Shown here piece after piece: positions 1 through 7,753 of a stretch of 64,000 nucleotides of DNA. The notes beneath the pieces are model-generated. The model was not told the origin of the DNA. It did no database searches and saw only the letters and a program-made list of their open reading frames with translations. This stretch comes from VAXT01 sp963827725 (GTDB taxonomy: Bacteria; Actinomycetota; Thermoleophilia; Gaiellales; Gaiellaceae), in assembly GCA_963827725.1 (NCBI GenBank), contig CAWHBM010000001.1, positions 1,488,001 through 1,552,000 on the forward strand. The letters run 5' to 3'. Made by a program: the position numbers and the translations under genes. How positions within the stretch are numbered: the stretch's first letter is position 1; each line of letters starts with the position of its first letter.

Positions 1-36
1 CAGGCGTCCGAGCGGGACGTTCTCCTCGATCTTCAT
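1..36 (-). CDS. murB: MurB, N-terminal fragment (cut by window edge)
   Basis: Only the first 12 codons are inside the window, starting with ATG at 36 and reading MKIEENVPLGRL. The start overlaps the murC stop in an ATGA junction. The peptide resembles the conserved N-terminus of UDP-N-acetylenolpyruvoylglucosamine reductase, which ends in a 'NxxLxxL' stretch, and murB commonly follows murC in dcw clusters. The assignment rests on position and a very short peptide. Confidence 0.55.
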   Translation of the reverse strand, partial: MKIEENVPLGRL

Positions 37-1217
37 GCGAGCTTCTCGAGCAGGAGTGGAACGGCGCGGTCGACATCGCCGGCACCGACGGTCAATGCGA
101 CGTCGCCCGGCCGTGCGTGGCTCGCGACGAAGCTCGCCCCCTCCTCGATGCTCGGCGTCCAGCCGAGGGTCATCCCGGGACGGGCGTCGGCAACAGCGTC
201 GACGACGAGCTTCCCGCTCACGCCCTCGATCGGCTGCTCACGGGCCTGGTAGATCTCGGTGACCGCCACGACGTCGGCCGCAGCGAGCGCCCGACCAAGC
301 TCGTGCGCCAGGTGTCGGGTGCGCGAAGGAAGATGCGGCTGGAAGAGCACGAGCACCCGGCCGCCGTTGCGCACGGCGGCGATCGTTGCGGCAATCTCGG
401 CCGGGTGGTGCGCGTAGTCGTCCAGCACCGTGACTCCGCCCGCCTCGCCACGCCTCTCCAGGCGGCGCCCCGCGCCCGCGAACTCCGCGAGGTGAGGGCC
501 TGCTTCCTCGGGTGACACGCCCGCGAGCTCGAGCGCTGCGAGCGCTGCGGCAGCGTTGCGGCGATTGTGCTCCCCGGGCACGGCCAGCTTGACGTCGGCG
601 GGCGGGAGCGCATCGCCGCGAACGACCTGGGGAACCTCGGCGAGCCAGCGCTCGAAGAGCTGCTCCACTTCGGCGCGAGACGCGAACTCCGAGTGGTGAT
701 CGAGGTCGACGTTCGTGACGACCGCGATCTTCGGACGGAGCTGCTCGATCGTGCGATCGGACTCGTCACCTTCAACCACGAGCCACCCCGACCCGGCCCG
801 CGCGTTGCCGCCGAGCTGCGGGACCTCGCCGCCGATCAGGAACGCGGGATCCAGGCCGAGGCGGTCGAGCACGAAGGCGATCATCGCCGCCGTCGTCGTC
901 TTTCCGTGCGCGCCCGCGACCACGATCGAGTCCTGCTGCGAGACGAGCTCGGCGAGAAGCTCCGCGCGGGTCAAGCCGGGTACCTGGCCGGCAAAGGCCG
1001 TGGAGACGACGGCCTCGAAGCCATCCGGTGCAGCCTCCAACTCGTCCGAGACGGTCACCGGAATCCCCGCCGCGCGCACGTGCTCGAGGTACGGCGTCTC
1101 GTACCGGTCCCAGCCGGCGACCTCGGCTCCCCAGGCCTTCGCAAGCACGGCGTACCCCGACAGGCCCGCCCCGCCGATCCCGACGAAGAAGAGCCGGCGG
1201 TCAGCCAGCGAGGGCAA
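33..1217 (-). CDS. murC: UDP-N-acetylmuramate--L-alanine ligase MurC
   Basis: Adds L-alanine to UDP-MurNAc in the cytoplasm, the first amino-acid step of peptidoglycan precursor synthesis. Visible motifs are the N-terminal nucleotide-binding GIGGAGLSG, the ATP loop GAHGKTTT near residue 104, the central NVDLDHH, and the C-terminal DDYAHHPAEI and GAGDVDRAV. The chosen start is TTG at 1217: an SD-like GGAGGAG lies about 6 bases upstream inside the 3' end of murG, and the glycine-rich loop follows within about 15 residues. The longer in-frame start at 1259 would add an arginine-rich stretch that is only a shadow of murG. At 394 residues it is shorter than most MurC proteins (about 460), mainly in the middle domain. 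It overlaps murG by 17 bases. Confidence 0.93.
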   Translation of the reverse strand: MPSLADRRLFFVGIGGAGLSGYAVLAKAWGAEVAGWDRYETPYLEHVRAAGIPVTVSDELEAAPDGFEAVVSTAFAGQVPGLTRAELLAELVSQQDSIVVAGAHGKTTTAAMIAFVLDRLGLDPAFLIGGEVPQLGGNARAGSGWLVVEGDESDRTIEQLRPKIAVVTNVDLDHHSEFASRAEVEQLFERWLAEVPQVVRGDALPPADVKLAVPGEHNRRNAAAALAALELAGVSPEEAGPHLAEFAGAGRRLERRGEAGGVTVLDDYAHHPAEIAATIAAVRNGGRVLVLFQPHLPSRTRHLAHELGRALAAADVVAVTEIYQAREQPIEGVSGKLVVDAVADARPGMTLGWTPSIEEGASFVASHARPGDVALTVGAGDVDRAVPLLLEKLA

Positions 1218-2271
1218 TGAGCTCCTCCGCGATCTGCTCGGCGGCGTCGGGCCGGGCAACGCGCTTCATAGCAGCGCCCATCTCCTTCAGTCGACTCGCG
1301 TCTCCCAGCAGAGAGCGCGCGAGATCGGGGACGCGCCCGAGCTCGGTCTCCGGAACCGTGATCGCGCCGCCTGTCCGTTCGAAGAAGGCCGCGTTTTTCG
1401 CCTGGTGATCCGCGGTCGCGAACGGATAGGGCACGAGGATGGCCGGCTTCCCGGCGGCAGCAACCTCCCACACCGACCCGCCCGCGCGCGCGACAACCAG
1501 GTCCGCTGCCGCGATTGCGGCTCCGAACTCGTCGGTGAACGGCAACAGCTTGTAGTCGTCGCGCGTGATGCGCGCGCGCAGCCGCTCGTAGTCACGCTCG
1601 CCGCTCAGGTGGAGGACGGCAGGGCCTGTCGCGCCGAACGTCTCGGCCACGAGGTCGTTCAGGCTGGCGGCTCCCTGGCTCCCGCCGAAGACGAGGAGGA
1701 CGGGCGCGCGCGGCGGCAGATCGAAGGCCCGCCGGCCCTCCGCGCGCGAGGGTGCGCGGTTCCGAGCAGGGATGGGGCGCCCGGTGACCCGGTACTTCGG
1801 CCCGTCGCGCCCCTCGATCGGGAACGAGAGGAAGATGCGCCGGGCGAACGGCGCCGCGAGCCGGTTCGCAAGCCCGAGGTGCGCGTCGGCCTCCATGAGC
1901 GCGGCCGGGATGCCCAGCCGCGACGCGGCATAGACCATCGGCCCCGCCACGTAGCCACCGCCGCCGAGCACGACGTCCGGCTCCCGCTCTCTGAGGATCC
2001 GCCGGCAGGCTCGTGGCGCACGCAGGGCCTGACCGACAGCGCGCCCGAGCGCAGGCGTCGGCCGGCGTGGCAGCCCCGAGATCCGGAACGTGTCGAGCTC
2101 GAAGCCGGCTTCAGGAACGAGCCGCGTCTCGACGCGATCCGGCGACCCGGCGAAGGTCACCTTGGCGCCGCGCGCTGCGAGCGCCTCCGCGACCGCGAGC
2201 GACGGCAGCACGTGGCCGGCCGTCCCTCCGGCTGCGATCAGGCACTTCAGCTCGAGCTGCTTTTCCACCAT
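1201..2271 (-). CDS. murG: UDP-GlcNAc transferase MurG (lipid II synthesis)
   Basis: Transfers GlcNAc from UDP-GlcNAc to lipid I at the inner face of the membrane, giving lipid II. It has the N-terminal GGTAGHVLPSLAVAEAL loop, the GGGGYVAGP segment and the C-terminal-domain GGSQGAASLN donor-binding loop; 356 residues is normal for the family. The ATG at 2271 lies inside the open 3' end of ftsW, so the two reading frames share 161 bases. No strong ribosome-binding site precedes it (weak GCAGGG), which suggests translational coupling to ftsW. Confidence 0.95.
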   Translation of the reverse strand: MVEKQLELKCLIAAGGTAGHVLPSLAVAEALAARGAKVTFAGSPDRVETRLVPEAGFELDTFRISGLPRRPTPALGRAVGQALRAPRACRRILREREPDVVLGGGGYVAGPMVYAASRLGIPAALMEADAHLGLANRLAAPFARRIFLSFPIEGRDGPKYRVTGRPIPARNRAPSRAEGRRAFDLPPRAPVLLVFGGSQGAASLNDLVAETFGATGPAVLHLSGERDYERLRARITRDDYKLLPFTDEFGAAIAAADLVVARAGGSVWEVAAAGKPAILVPYPFATADHQAKNAAFFERTGGAITVPETELGRVPDLARSLLGDASRLKEMGAAMKRVARPDAAEQIAEELIALAG

Positions 2272-3346
2272 GCCCTGCGATGTTAAGGAGGACGCCCACC
2301 GCGGCGAGCGAGACGACGAGGCTGGAGCCGCCGTACGAGACGAACGGAAGCGTGATCCCGGTCAGCGGCGCGAGCCCGAGCACGGCGGCGAGGTTGATCA
2401 ACGCCTGGCCGCAGATCAGGGTCGTCATCCCGGCCGCGAGCCGCTTGCCGAAGGGATCGCGGCAACGCAGCGCGACTCGAAGCCCGGCGTAGGCGAACAC
2501 GACGAAGGCCGCCATCACGAGAGTCGTGCCGATGAGCCCCAGCTCCTCACCGATGACAGCGAAGATCATGTCCGTGTGCGCTTCGGGCAGGTAGTTGACC
2601 TTGGAGGGGCCCTGACCGAGCCCGACGCCGAGCGGGCCGCCGGAGCCGAGCCCGATGATCCCTTGCAGAGTCTGGTAGCCCGCCCCCTGGGGATCGTCTC
2701 CCGGGTTGAGGAAGCTGAAGAAGCGCGCGCGCCGGTACGGCTCGAACCAGATCGCAGCCATGGCGAGCGCGCCGGCGATCGCGCCGCCCGCCCCCAGCAC
2801 GCGAAGAGGCGTTCCCGACACGACGAGGATCACAGCGAGGACGGCGCCGATCGAGATGACCGTGCCGAGATCCGGCTCGAGCAGGATGAGCCCGGCGAAG
2901 ATCCCCGACGTGAGCCCGATCGGCTTCGCGAGCTCCTTCAGGGTCTGAGGTGCAGGCCTGCGGGCGAGGTACGCCGCCGCCCAGATCGCAAGGCTGAGCT
3001 TTGCGAGCTCCGACGGCTGGAAGCTGAGGGAGCCCACGCCGAGCCAGCGGCGGGCGCCGTTGACTTCCTGGCCGATCACGAGCACCGCGACGCAGAGGCC
3101 AAGACTCGTCAGCATGAGCACGGGCGCGAAGTAGCGGAGCGCCCGGTAGTCGGTCCGGGAAGCCACCATCAGGAGCGTGACGCCGATCAGCGCGTAGATC
3201 CCCTCGCGCTTGAGATAGAAGACGGGGTCACTCCCGCCGAGCGCCGCCGAAGCGGAGGTCGCGCTGTAGACCATTACGAGCCCGAATGCCGTCAGGCCGA
3301 GCGTGACGAGAACGAGGATGTGGCTCTCGAGCTGACCCTTCTTCAT
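2111..3346 (-). CDS. ftsW: Lipid II polymerase / division protein FtsW
   Basis: SEDS-family membrane glycosyltransferase of the division septum, partner of the FtsI transpeptidase. About ten hydrophobic segments are present, with the SEDS signatures NGARRWLGVG, FQPSELAKL, EPDLGTV, EAHTDMIFAVIGEELG and LPFVSYGGSSL. The conserved protein ends around LLNIAGH. The last roughly 53 residues are arginine-rich, unlike other FtsW tails, and are encoded antiphase within murG. Either the overlap is genuine or a small indel removed an earlier stop. It starts with ATG overlapping the murD stop by four bases. Confidence 0.93.
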   Translation of the reverse strand: MKKGQLESHILVLVTLGLTAFGLVMVYSATSASAALGGSDPVFYLKREGIYALIGVTLLMVASRTDYRALRYFAPVLMLTSLGLCVAVLVIGQEVNGARRWLGVGSLSFQPSELAKLSLAIWAAAYLARRPAPQTLKELAKPIGLTSGIFAGLILLEPDLGTVISIGAVLAVILVVSGTPLRVLGAGGAIAGALAMAAIWFEPYRRARFFSFLNPGDDPQGAGYQTLQGIIGLGSGGPLGVGLGQGPSKVNYLPEAHTDMIFAVIGEELGLIGTTLVMAAFVVFAYAGLRVALRCRDPFGKRLAAGMTTLICGQALINLAAVLGLAPLTGITLPFVSYGGSSLVVSLAAVGVLLNIAGHGGKAARAEVPDRSRRDGRPRAAVARGRGGARSARRQGDLRRVAGSRRDAARS

Positions 3347-4581
3347 GCGGTCACCTCGGCGACGAGCTTCCGGAACGCGTCGCCTCGCTCCTCGAAGTCG
3401 CCGAACTGGTCATAGCTGGCGCACGCAGGGGCAAGCAGGACGACCTCGCCCGGCCTCGCGTTCCGCGCGGCCGAGCGAAGCGCAGTCTCGAGGTCTCCGC
3501 TCAGCTCGTGGTCGACACCGGCGAGCTCTAGGGCGACGGCGATCTCGCCGGCAGCCTCGCCGATCAGGTACGCGCGCCGGGCACGGCCCACGAGGTCAAG
3601 GCCGAGCTCGGAGTAGCTCTCACCCTTCCCGCGGCCGCCGAGAATGACGTGCAGCGGCGCGTCATACGCAGCGACAGCGCGCCTGGCGGCCGCCGTGTTC
3701 GTCGCTTTCGAGTCGTTCACGTAGCGAACGCCGTTCGCCTCGGCCACCGGCTCCAGTCGATGGGCGACGCCCGGGAACGTCTGGAGCGCCTCCGCGATAC
3801 GCTTGTCGTCGACGCCGAGCGCGCGTGCCACTGCGGCAGCCGCCGCGGCGTTCTCGCGATTGTGCGCGCCCACGATGCGCGGCTCGGCCGGGAGCGGATC
3901 ACCGGACGCGAACTCGATTCTCTTCGCGCCGCCTGGGATCTCGTCGAAGCCGTGCGGGACAACCGCGATGTCACCTTCACCCTGGTTCTCGAAGATGCGG
4001 AGCTTCGCGTCGCGGTAGGCCTCGAACGAGCCGTGCCGGTCGAGGTGGTCGGGCTCGAGGTTCAGTAGCACGGCGACCCGCGGACGGAAGTCGTGCACGT
4101 CCTCGAGCTGGAAGCTGGAGACCTCGCAGACGACCAGCTCCTCCGGCTCGACCTGGCCGTCGAGGTCGGTCAGCGCCCGCCCGACGTTGCCGGCGACCGG
4201 AGCGCCGAGCATGGCGCCGAGCAGCTCGCTCGTCGTCGTCTTCCCGTTCGTCCCGGTGACAGCGACGATCGGGTTCGGAAGCAGCCGCGCACCGAGCTCG
4301 ACTTCGCTCCAGACGGGTATCCCCCGCGCCCGCGCGGCGGCGACGAGGGGTGCCTCGCCTGGTACGCCTGGGCTCTTGATCACAGTCTCGACGTCGTCGA
4401 GCAATTGCTCCTCCTCGGTCCCGAGATGGAGTTCGACGCCGGCCTCCGCAAGCCTGCCCACGTCCACCTCCTTCGAGGCATCGACGCCGACCACCTCGGT
4501 CTCGCGACGGCGCAGCGCGAGCGCGGCCGCCTGCCCCGAGCGCGCGAGGCCTAGAACGAGAGCACGTTTCGGAAGATCCAC
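3343..4581 (-). CDS. murD: UDP-MurNAc-L-alanine--D-glutamate ligase MurD
   Basis: Adds D-glutamate to UDP-MurNAc-L-Ala. The N-terminal dinucleotide-like loop is GLARSGQAAALAL, the Mur ligase ATP loop is VTGTNGKTTTSELL, followed by NLEPDHLDRHGS, VNDSKATN and the C-terminal LLAPACASYDQF. The start chosen is GTG at 4581, two bases after the stop of the upstream methyltransferase gene. The in-frame start at 4683 would add 34 residues that merely shadow that neighbour. The product is 412 residues, slightly short for MurD. Confidence 0.94.
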   Translation of the reverse strand: MDLPKRALVLGLARSGQAAALALRRRETEVVGVDASKEVDVGRLAEAGVELHLGTEEEQLLDDVETVIKSPGVPGEAPLVAAARARGIPVWSEVELGARLLPNPIVAVTGTNGKTTTSELLGAMLGAPVAGNVGRALTDLDGQVEPEELVVCEVSSFQLEDVHDFRPRVAVLLNLEPDHLDRHGSFEAYRDAKLRIFENQGEGDIAVVPHGFDEIPGGAKRIEFASGDPLPAEPRIVGAHNRENAAAAAAVARALGVDDKRIAEALQTFPGVAHRLEPVAEANGVRYVNDSKATNTAAARRAVAAYDAPLHVILGGRGKGESYSELGLDLVGRARRAYLIGEAAGEIAVALELAGVDHELSGDLETALRSAARNARPGEVVLLAPACASYDQFGDFEERGDAFRKLVAEVTA

Positions 4582-4582
4582 G

Positions 4583-5314
4583 TCAGAGGGCCGTAGCCCG
4601 GAGCCAGATCTGCGTCCAGAAGGGAGCCAGGAAGCGATACACAAACGGCTCCGCCAGGTGGAAGGCGATCTCCTTCGGAGCATTCGAGTAGAGCCGCTTG
4701 CGGTTGTTGTGAAACCGCTCCACGCGAGTAAAACCTGCCGCTCTCAGAATCTTCTTGAGATGCCTGGGCGTGTAACCCCGCTCCATCGTTCCCCACTGCT
4801 CGGTGGCCCGGCGTCCCTGGAAGCGGTGCTTCCAGTTTGGGTCGGCGAGAAGCAGCCGGCCGCCGGGTCGCAGGGCGAGGAACGCCGACCGGAGCACCAA
4901 GTCAGGACGGGGGCTGTGGTGCACCGCGTCGTAGATCAGACACGTGTCGAATTGGCGCCCCAGGTCCAGCGCCTCCATGTCCCCCACCTCGAACGACGCA
5001 TCGGATCCTTCGTCGGCGCCGAGCTCGCCCGCAATCGCGATCATGCCCGGCGAGACGTCGTAGCCGACCGCTTGAACGCCGTGCCGCGCGGCAAGGCGCG
5101 TCATCCAGCCCGACCCGCACCCGAGCTCGCACATGCTCATCCCGGGCTGGAGCTCCAGGAGCTGGAGCACGTAGCCGAAGTCGATGACGTGCCTGGCGGT
5201 CTCTCTCGGCGCATTCCGGAATGGCTTCGTCCTGAGCCACTCCCTTCCCGCTTCCCCAACGAGGCTCGGATACTCGATCTCCGCCTTCTTCCGGCCTTCG
5301 CGGGGCTCTCTCAC
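4583..5314 (-). CDS. SAM-dependent methyltransferase embedded in the dcw operon
   Basis: A 243-residue class I methyltransferase. Motif I is CELGCGSGWMTRLAARHG, followed by an acidic GYDVSPGM strand end, a GDMEAL segment and LRPGGRLLLADP. The start is a GTG whose last two bases overlap the mraY stop (GTGA), and murD begins two bases after its end, so it is translationally locked into the operon between mraY and murD. No substrate can be read from the sequence. Its position suggests lipid-linked or UDP-linked cell-wall precursors, but that is inference; it is not a standard dcw member. A longer in-frame extension upstream is a shadow of mraY. Confidence 0.88.
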   Translation of the reverse strand: MREPREGRKKAEIEYPSLVGEAGREWLRTKPFRNAPRETARHVIDFGYVLQLLELQPGMSMCELGCGSGWMTRLAARHGVQAVGYDVSPGMIAIAGELGADEGSDASFEVGDMEALDLGRQFDTCLIYDAVHHSPRPDLVLRSAFLALRPGGRLLLADPNWKHRFQGRRATEQWGTMERGYTPRHLKKILRAAGFTRVERFHNNRKRLYSNAPKEIAFHLAEPFVYRFLAPFWTQIWLRATAL

Positions 5315-6330
5315 CGGAGCGCCCTGAAATCGAGGTAGTAGCGGTAGTAGAACGCGAACGCCGCCGCGCACATGATCGCGGCGAGGATCCAGAAGCGCAC
5401 CATGATCCTCGTTTCCGACCACGCCTTCATCTCGAAATGGTGGTGGATCGGCGCCATCAGGAAGAGGCGACGGCCCCAGTAGCGGAACGAGAAGACCTGG
5501 AGGATCACCGAGAGCGCCTCGATCACGAAGATCCCTCCGATCAGGAGGAGCAGAAGCTCGGTCTTCGTCATAACCGCGAAGGCCCCGATCGCGCCTCCGA
5601 GCGCCATCGAGCCGGTGTCGCCCATGATCACCTCCGCGGGAAACGCGTTGTACCAGAGGAACCCGATCGCGCCTCCGGTGAGCGCCGCGCCAACGAGCGC
5701 CAGGTCGAGCGCCGAGGCGTCGCGGAGCTCCGTCGAGGTCGCCGAGCGGATCCACGTGACCACGTTCATCGCCGTGAAGGTGATCAGCGCGATCATCGCG
5801 ACCCCGACCGCTAGCCCGTCGATGCCGTCGGTCAGATTTGCCCCGTTCGCGGCGCCCGCGATGATCAGGAAGAGGAGCACAAAGAACCCGAAAGAGAGCC
5901 CGATCCGCCAGTCGAGCACCGGCGCGTACACGTCGGTCGACAGGCCGAGATCGTTCACCGACCAGCCGACCCCGACTGTGATCGCCGCGAGAAACAGGAG
6001 CTTCCAGCGGCCGGCGAGACCGAGCGAGCGGCGATGCTTGACCTTGAACCAGTCGTCGGCAAACCCGATCGCCCCGCAGCCCAGCGTCACGAAGAAGACC
6101 GTCAGCCCGGCCTGGGTGTAGTGACTCAGCGCGAGGAACGGGATGATCATCGAGAGCACGATCAGGAGGCCGCCCATGGTCGGTGTGCCCTGCTTGATGT
6201 GATGACCGGCCGGCCCGTCCTCGCGGATGTGCTGGCCGAACTCGTTGCGGCGCAGGAAGTCGATGAACTTCGGCCCGGCGAGAATCGAGATCGCCATCGC
6301 GAAGATGCCGGCCGCCAGGACTCGTTCCAC
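5311..6330 (-). CDS. mraY: Phospho-N-acetylmuramoyl-pentapeptide transferase MraY
   Basis: Polytopic membrane enzyme making lipid I from UDP-MurNAc-pentapeptide and undecaprenyl phosphate. Visible signatures include the GTPTMGG loop, the aspartate pair in GFADDWFK, NLTDGIDGLA, and the histidine cluster MAPIHHHFEMKAWSE. About ten hydrophobic segments are present. The start is GTG at 6330, directly abutting repeat element A1, whose terminal GGAAGGGG lies 5 bases upstream as the likely ribosome-binding site. An in-frame extension through the repeat (MRPLAWCSRPRSS...) is rejected as the start but is noted as a finding. The product is 339 residues. Confidence 0.95.
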   Translation of the reverse strand: MERVLAAGIFAMAISILAGPKFIDFLRRNEFGQHIREDGPAGHHIKQGTPTMGGLLIVLSMIIPFLALSHYTQAGLTVFFVTLGCGAIGFADDWFKVKHRRSLGLAGRWKLLFLAAITVGVGWSVNDLGLSTDVYAPVLDWRIGLSFGFFVLLFLIIAGAANGANLTDGIDGLAVGVAMIALITFTAMNVVTWIRSATSTELRDASALDLALVGAALTGGAIGFLWYNAFPAEVIMGDTGSMALGGAIGAFAVMTKTELLLLLIGGIFVIEALSVILQVFSFRYWGRRLFLMAPIHHHFEMKAWSETRIMVRFWILAAIMCAAAFAFYYRYYLDFRALR

Positions 6331-6496
6331 TAGTGCCCCTTCCAGTAATGCCGCCGAGCTTCTGGGTCGCGAGCACCAAGCCAGAGGCCGCACTCGACTG
6401 CGGCCAAGGCTTGCAGCCTTGGCAAGGGCGAGGGTGGGCTCTGGCGCCGCGTGATCGCGGGCCAGAAGCCGGCATGTATTGCTGGGAGGGGCACTA
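6331..6496 (-). repeat. 166-bp palindromic element A, copy 1 (murF/mraY junction)
   Basis: A 166-bp element bounded by TAGTGCCCC and its inverse GGGGCACTA. It has imperfect terminal inverted repeats of about 25 bp and nested internal inverted repeats, including a central GCCAAGGCTTGCAGCCTTGGC-type hairpin. It fills the entire space between murF and mraY: its upstream end contributes the TAG stop of murF (6494-6496) and its downstream end sits directly against the mraY GTG. Copies of identical length lie at 11223-11388 and 40586-40751, always in the same orientation relative to transcription. It encodes no protein and looks MITE-like or like a structured RNA spacer. Confidence 0.9.
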
Positions 6497-7753
6497 GGCG
6501 TGCACTCCCGTGAGGGCTTCCGCGACGACCTCGAGCCCGACCGCGCGTGACCCTTTCACGAGGACGACATCGCCCGGCTGGACGATCTCCTTGACCTTCG
6601 CGGCCGCCTCGCTTGCGTCGCGTGCGAACTCTCCGCCGTAGGCGCGGGCAGCCTCGCCGACACCGAGCACCGCTTCGATGCCGAGGCTCTGGACGAGGTT
6701 CCCGATCTCGCGGTGGTAGTCGGGCGCGGTCGGGCCTAGCTCGGCCATCTCGCCGAGGACGGCGACCTTGCGGCCCTCGTGGTCGGCCAGGTGCTCGAGC
6801 GCGGCCCGCATCGAGGCCGGGTTGGCGTTGTAGGCGTCGTTGATGAGCAAGCCTCCGCCGGGCAGCGGCGACTCTTCGCCGCGCCAGCGCGAGAGCTCGA
6901 CGTCCACGCGGCCTTCAGGGAGTGGGAGGCCAAGCGCCCGCAGGGCGAGGAGGGCGGCGACGGCGTTTCCGGCCTGGTGTCGCGCAGTGAAGGGGAACTC
7001 CAGCTCGAGCCGCTCGCCAGCGAAGGTGAAAACGACACGGCAGCCGCCGTCTATGCGCTCGAAGCTCGTGACGTTCTCCGACCCGAAGCGATGGATCTCG
7101 ATGTCGTCGCGGCCAAGGAACGGCTCGAGCAGCGGCTCATCCGGCACGACCGCCGTGCCGCCGGGTGGCAACGACGCGACCACTTCGGCCTTCGCCTGCG
7201 CCACACGCTCGACCGTGCCGAGCAGCTCGAGGTGGACCGGGCCGATGCTCGTGATCACGCCCACGTCGGGGCGCGCGATCGCGCACAGCTCCGCGATCTG
7301 ACCGACCCCGCGCATGCCCATCTCGCACACGACGACCTCCGTGTCCTCGTCGATCCGCGTCAGTGTCAGCGGCAGGCCGATCTCGTTGTTGTGCCCTTCC
7401 TCGGCAGCGACCGTGCGCGCGTGCGGGCGGCAGAGCGCGGCCAGGATGTCCTTTGTCGAAGTCTTCCCTGTCGAGCCGGTGATGCCTACGACCCGGGCCG
7501 AGCTGCGCGCGCGAACGGCTCCACCCAGCGCGGCGAGCCCCGAGAATGCGTCCTCGGGGACGAGCGTCGCAGCGGCGCCGCGCGCAAACGCGTGGCGGCA
7601 GAAGTCAGCGCCGCCACCGACCGCGAAGAAGAGGTCGCCCTCCTCGATGCGCCGCGAGTCGATCTGAACCCCTGTCACCTCGTCCGCCCACGGCGCGGCA
7701 ACGAGCGCGCCGGGGCAGAGGCCGGCGAGAATCTCGAGGGGCAACGGGATCAC
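6494..7753 (-). CDS. murF: UDP-MurNAc-tripeptide--D-Ala-D-Ala ligase MurF
   Basis: Adds the D-alanyl-D-alanine dipeptide, the last cytoplasmic step of UDP-MurNAc-pentapeptide synthesis. Motifs are the substrate-binding DSRRIEEGDLFFA, the ATP loop GITGSTGKTSTKD near residue 91, EMGMRGVGQI, and the C-terminal INDAYNANPASM and KGSRAVGLE. At 419 residues it is slightly short for the family. The start overlaps the murE stop by four bases. The stop codon TAG is formed by the end of repeat element A1. Confidence 0.95.
   Translation of the reverse strand: MIPLPLEILAGLCPGALVAAPWADEVTGVQIDSRRIEEGDLFFAVGGGADFCRHAFARGAAATLVPEDAFSGLAALGGAVRARSSARVVGITGSTGKTSTKDILAALCRPHARTVAAEEGHNNEIGLPLTLTRIDEDTEVVVCEMGMRGVGQIAELCAIARPDVGVITSIGPVHLELLGTVERVAQAKAEVVASLPPGGTAVVPDEPLLEPFLGRDDIEIHRFGSENVTSFERIDGGCRVVFTFAGERLELEFPFTARHQAGNAVAALLALRALGLPLPEGRVDVELSRWRGEESPLPGGGLLINDAYNANPASMRAALEHLADHEGRKVAVLGEMAELGPTAPDYHREIGNLVQSLGIEAVLGVGEAARAYGGEFARDASEAAAKVKEIVQPGDVVLVKGSRAVGLEVVAEALTGVHA

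Noticed and set aside
6331..6393. N-terminal extension of MraY through the repeat (MRPLAWCSRPRSS...)
   Set aside because: The same peptide appears before an unrelated SPOR protein, so it comes from the repeat, and a good ribosome-binding site serves the inner GTG.
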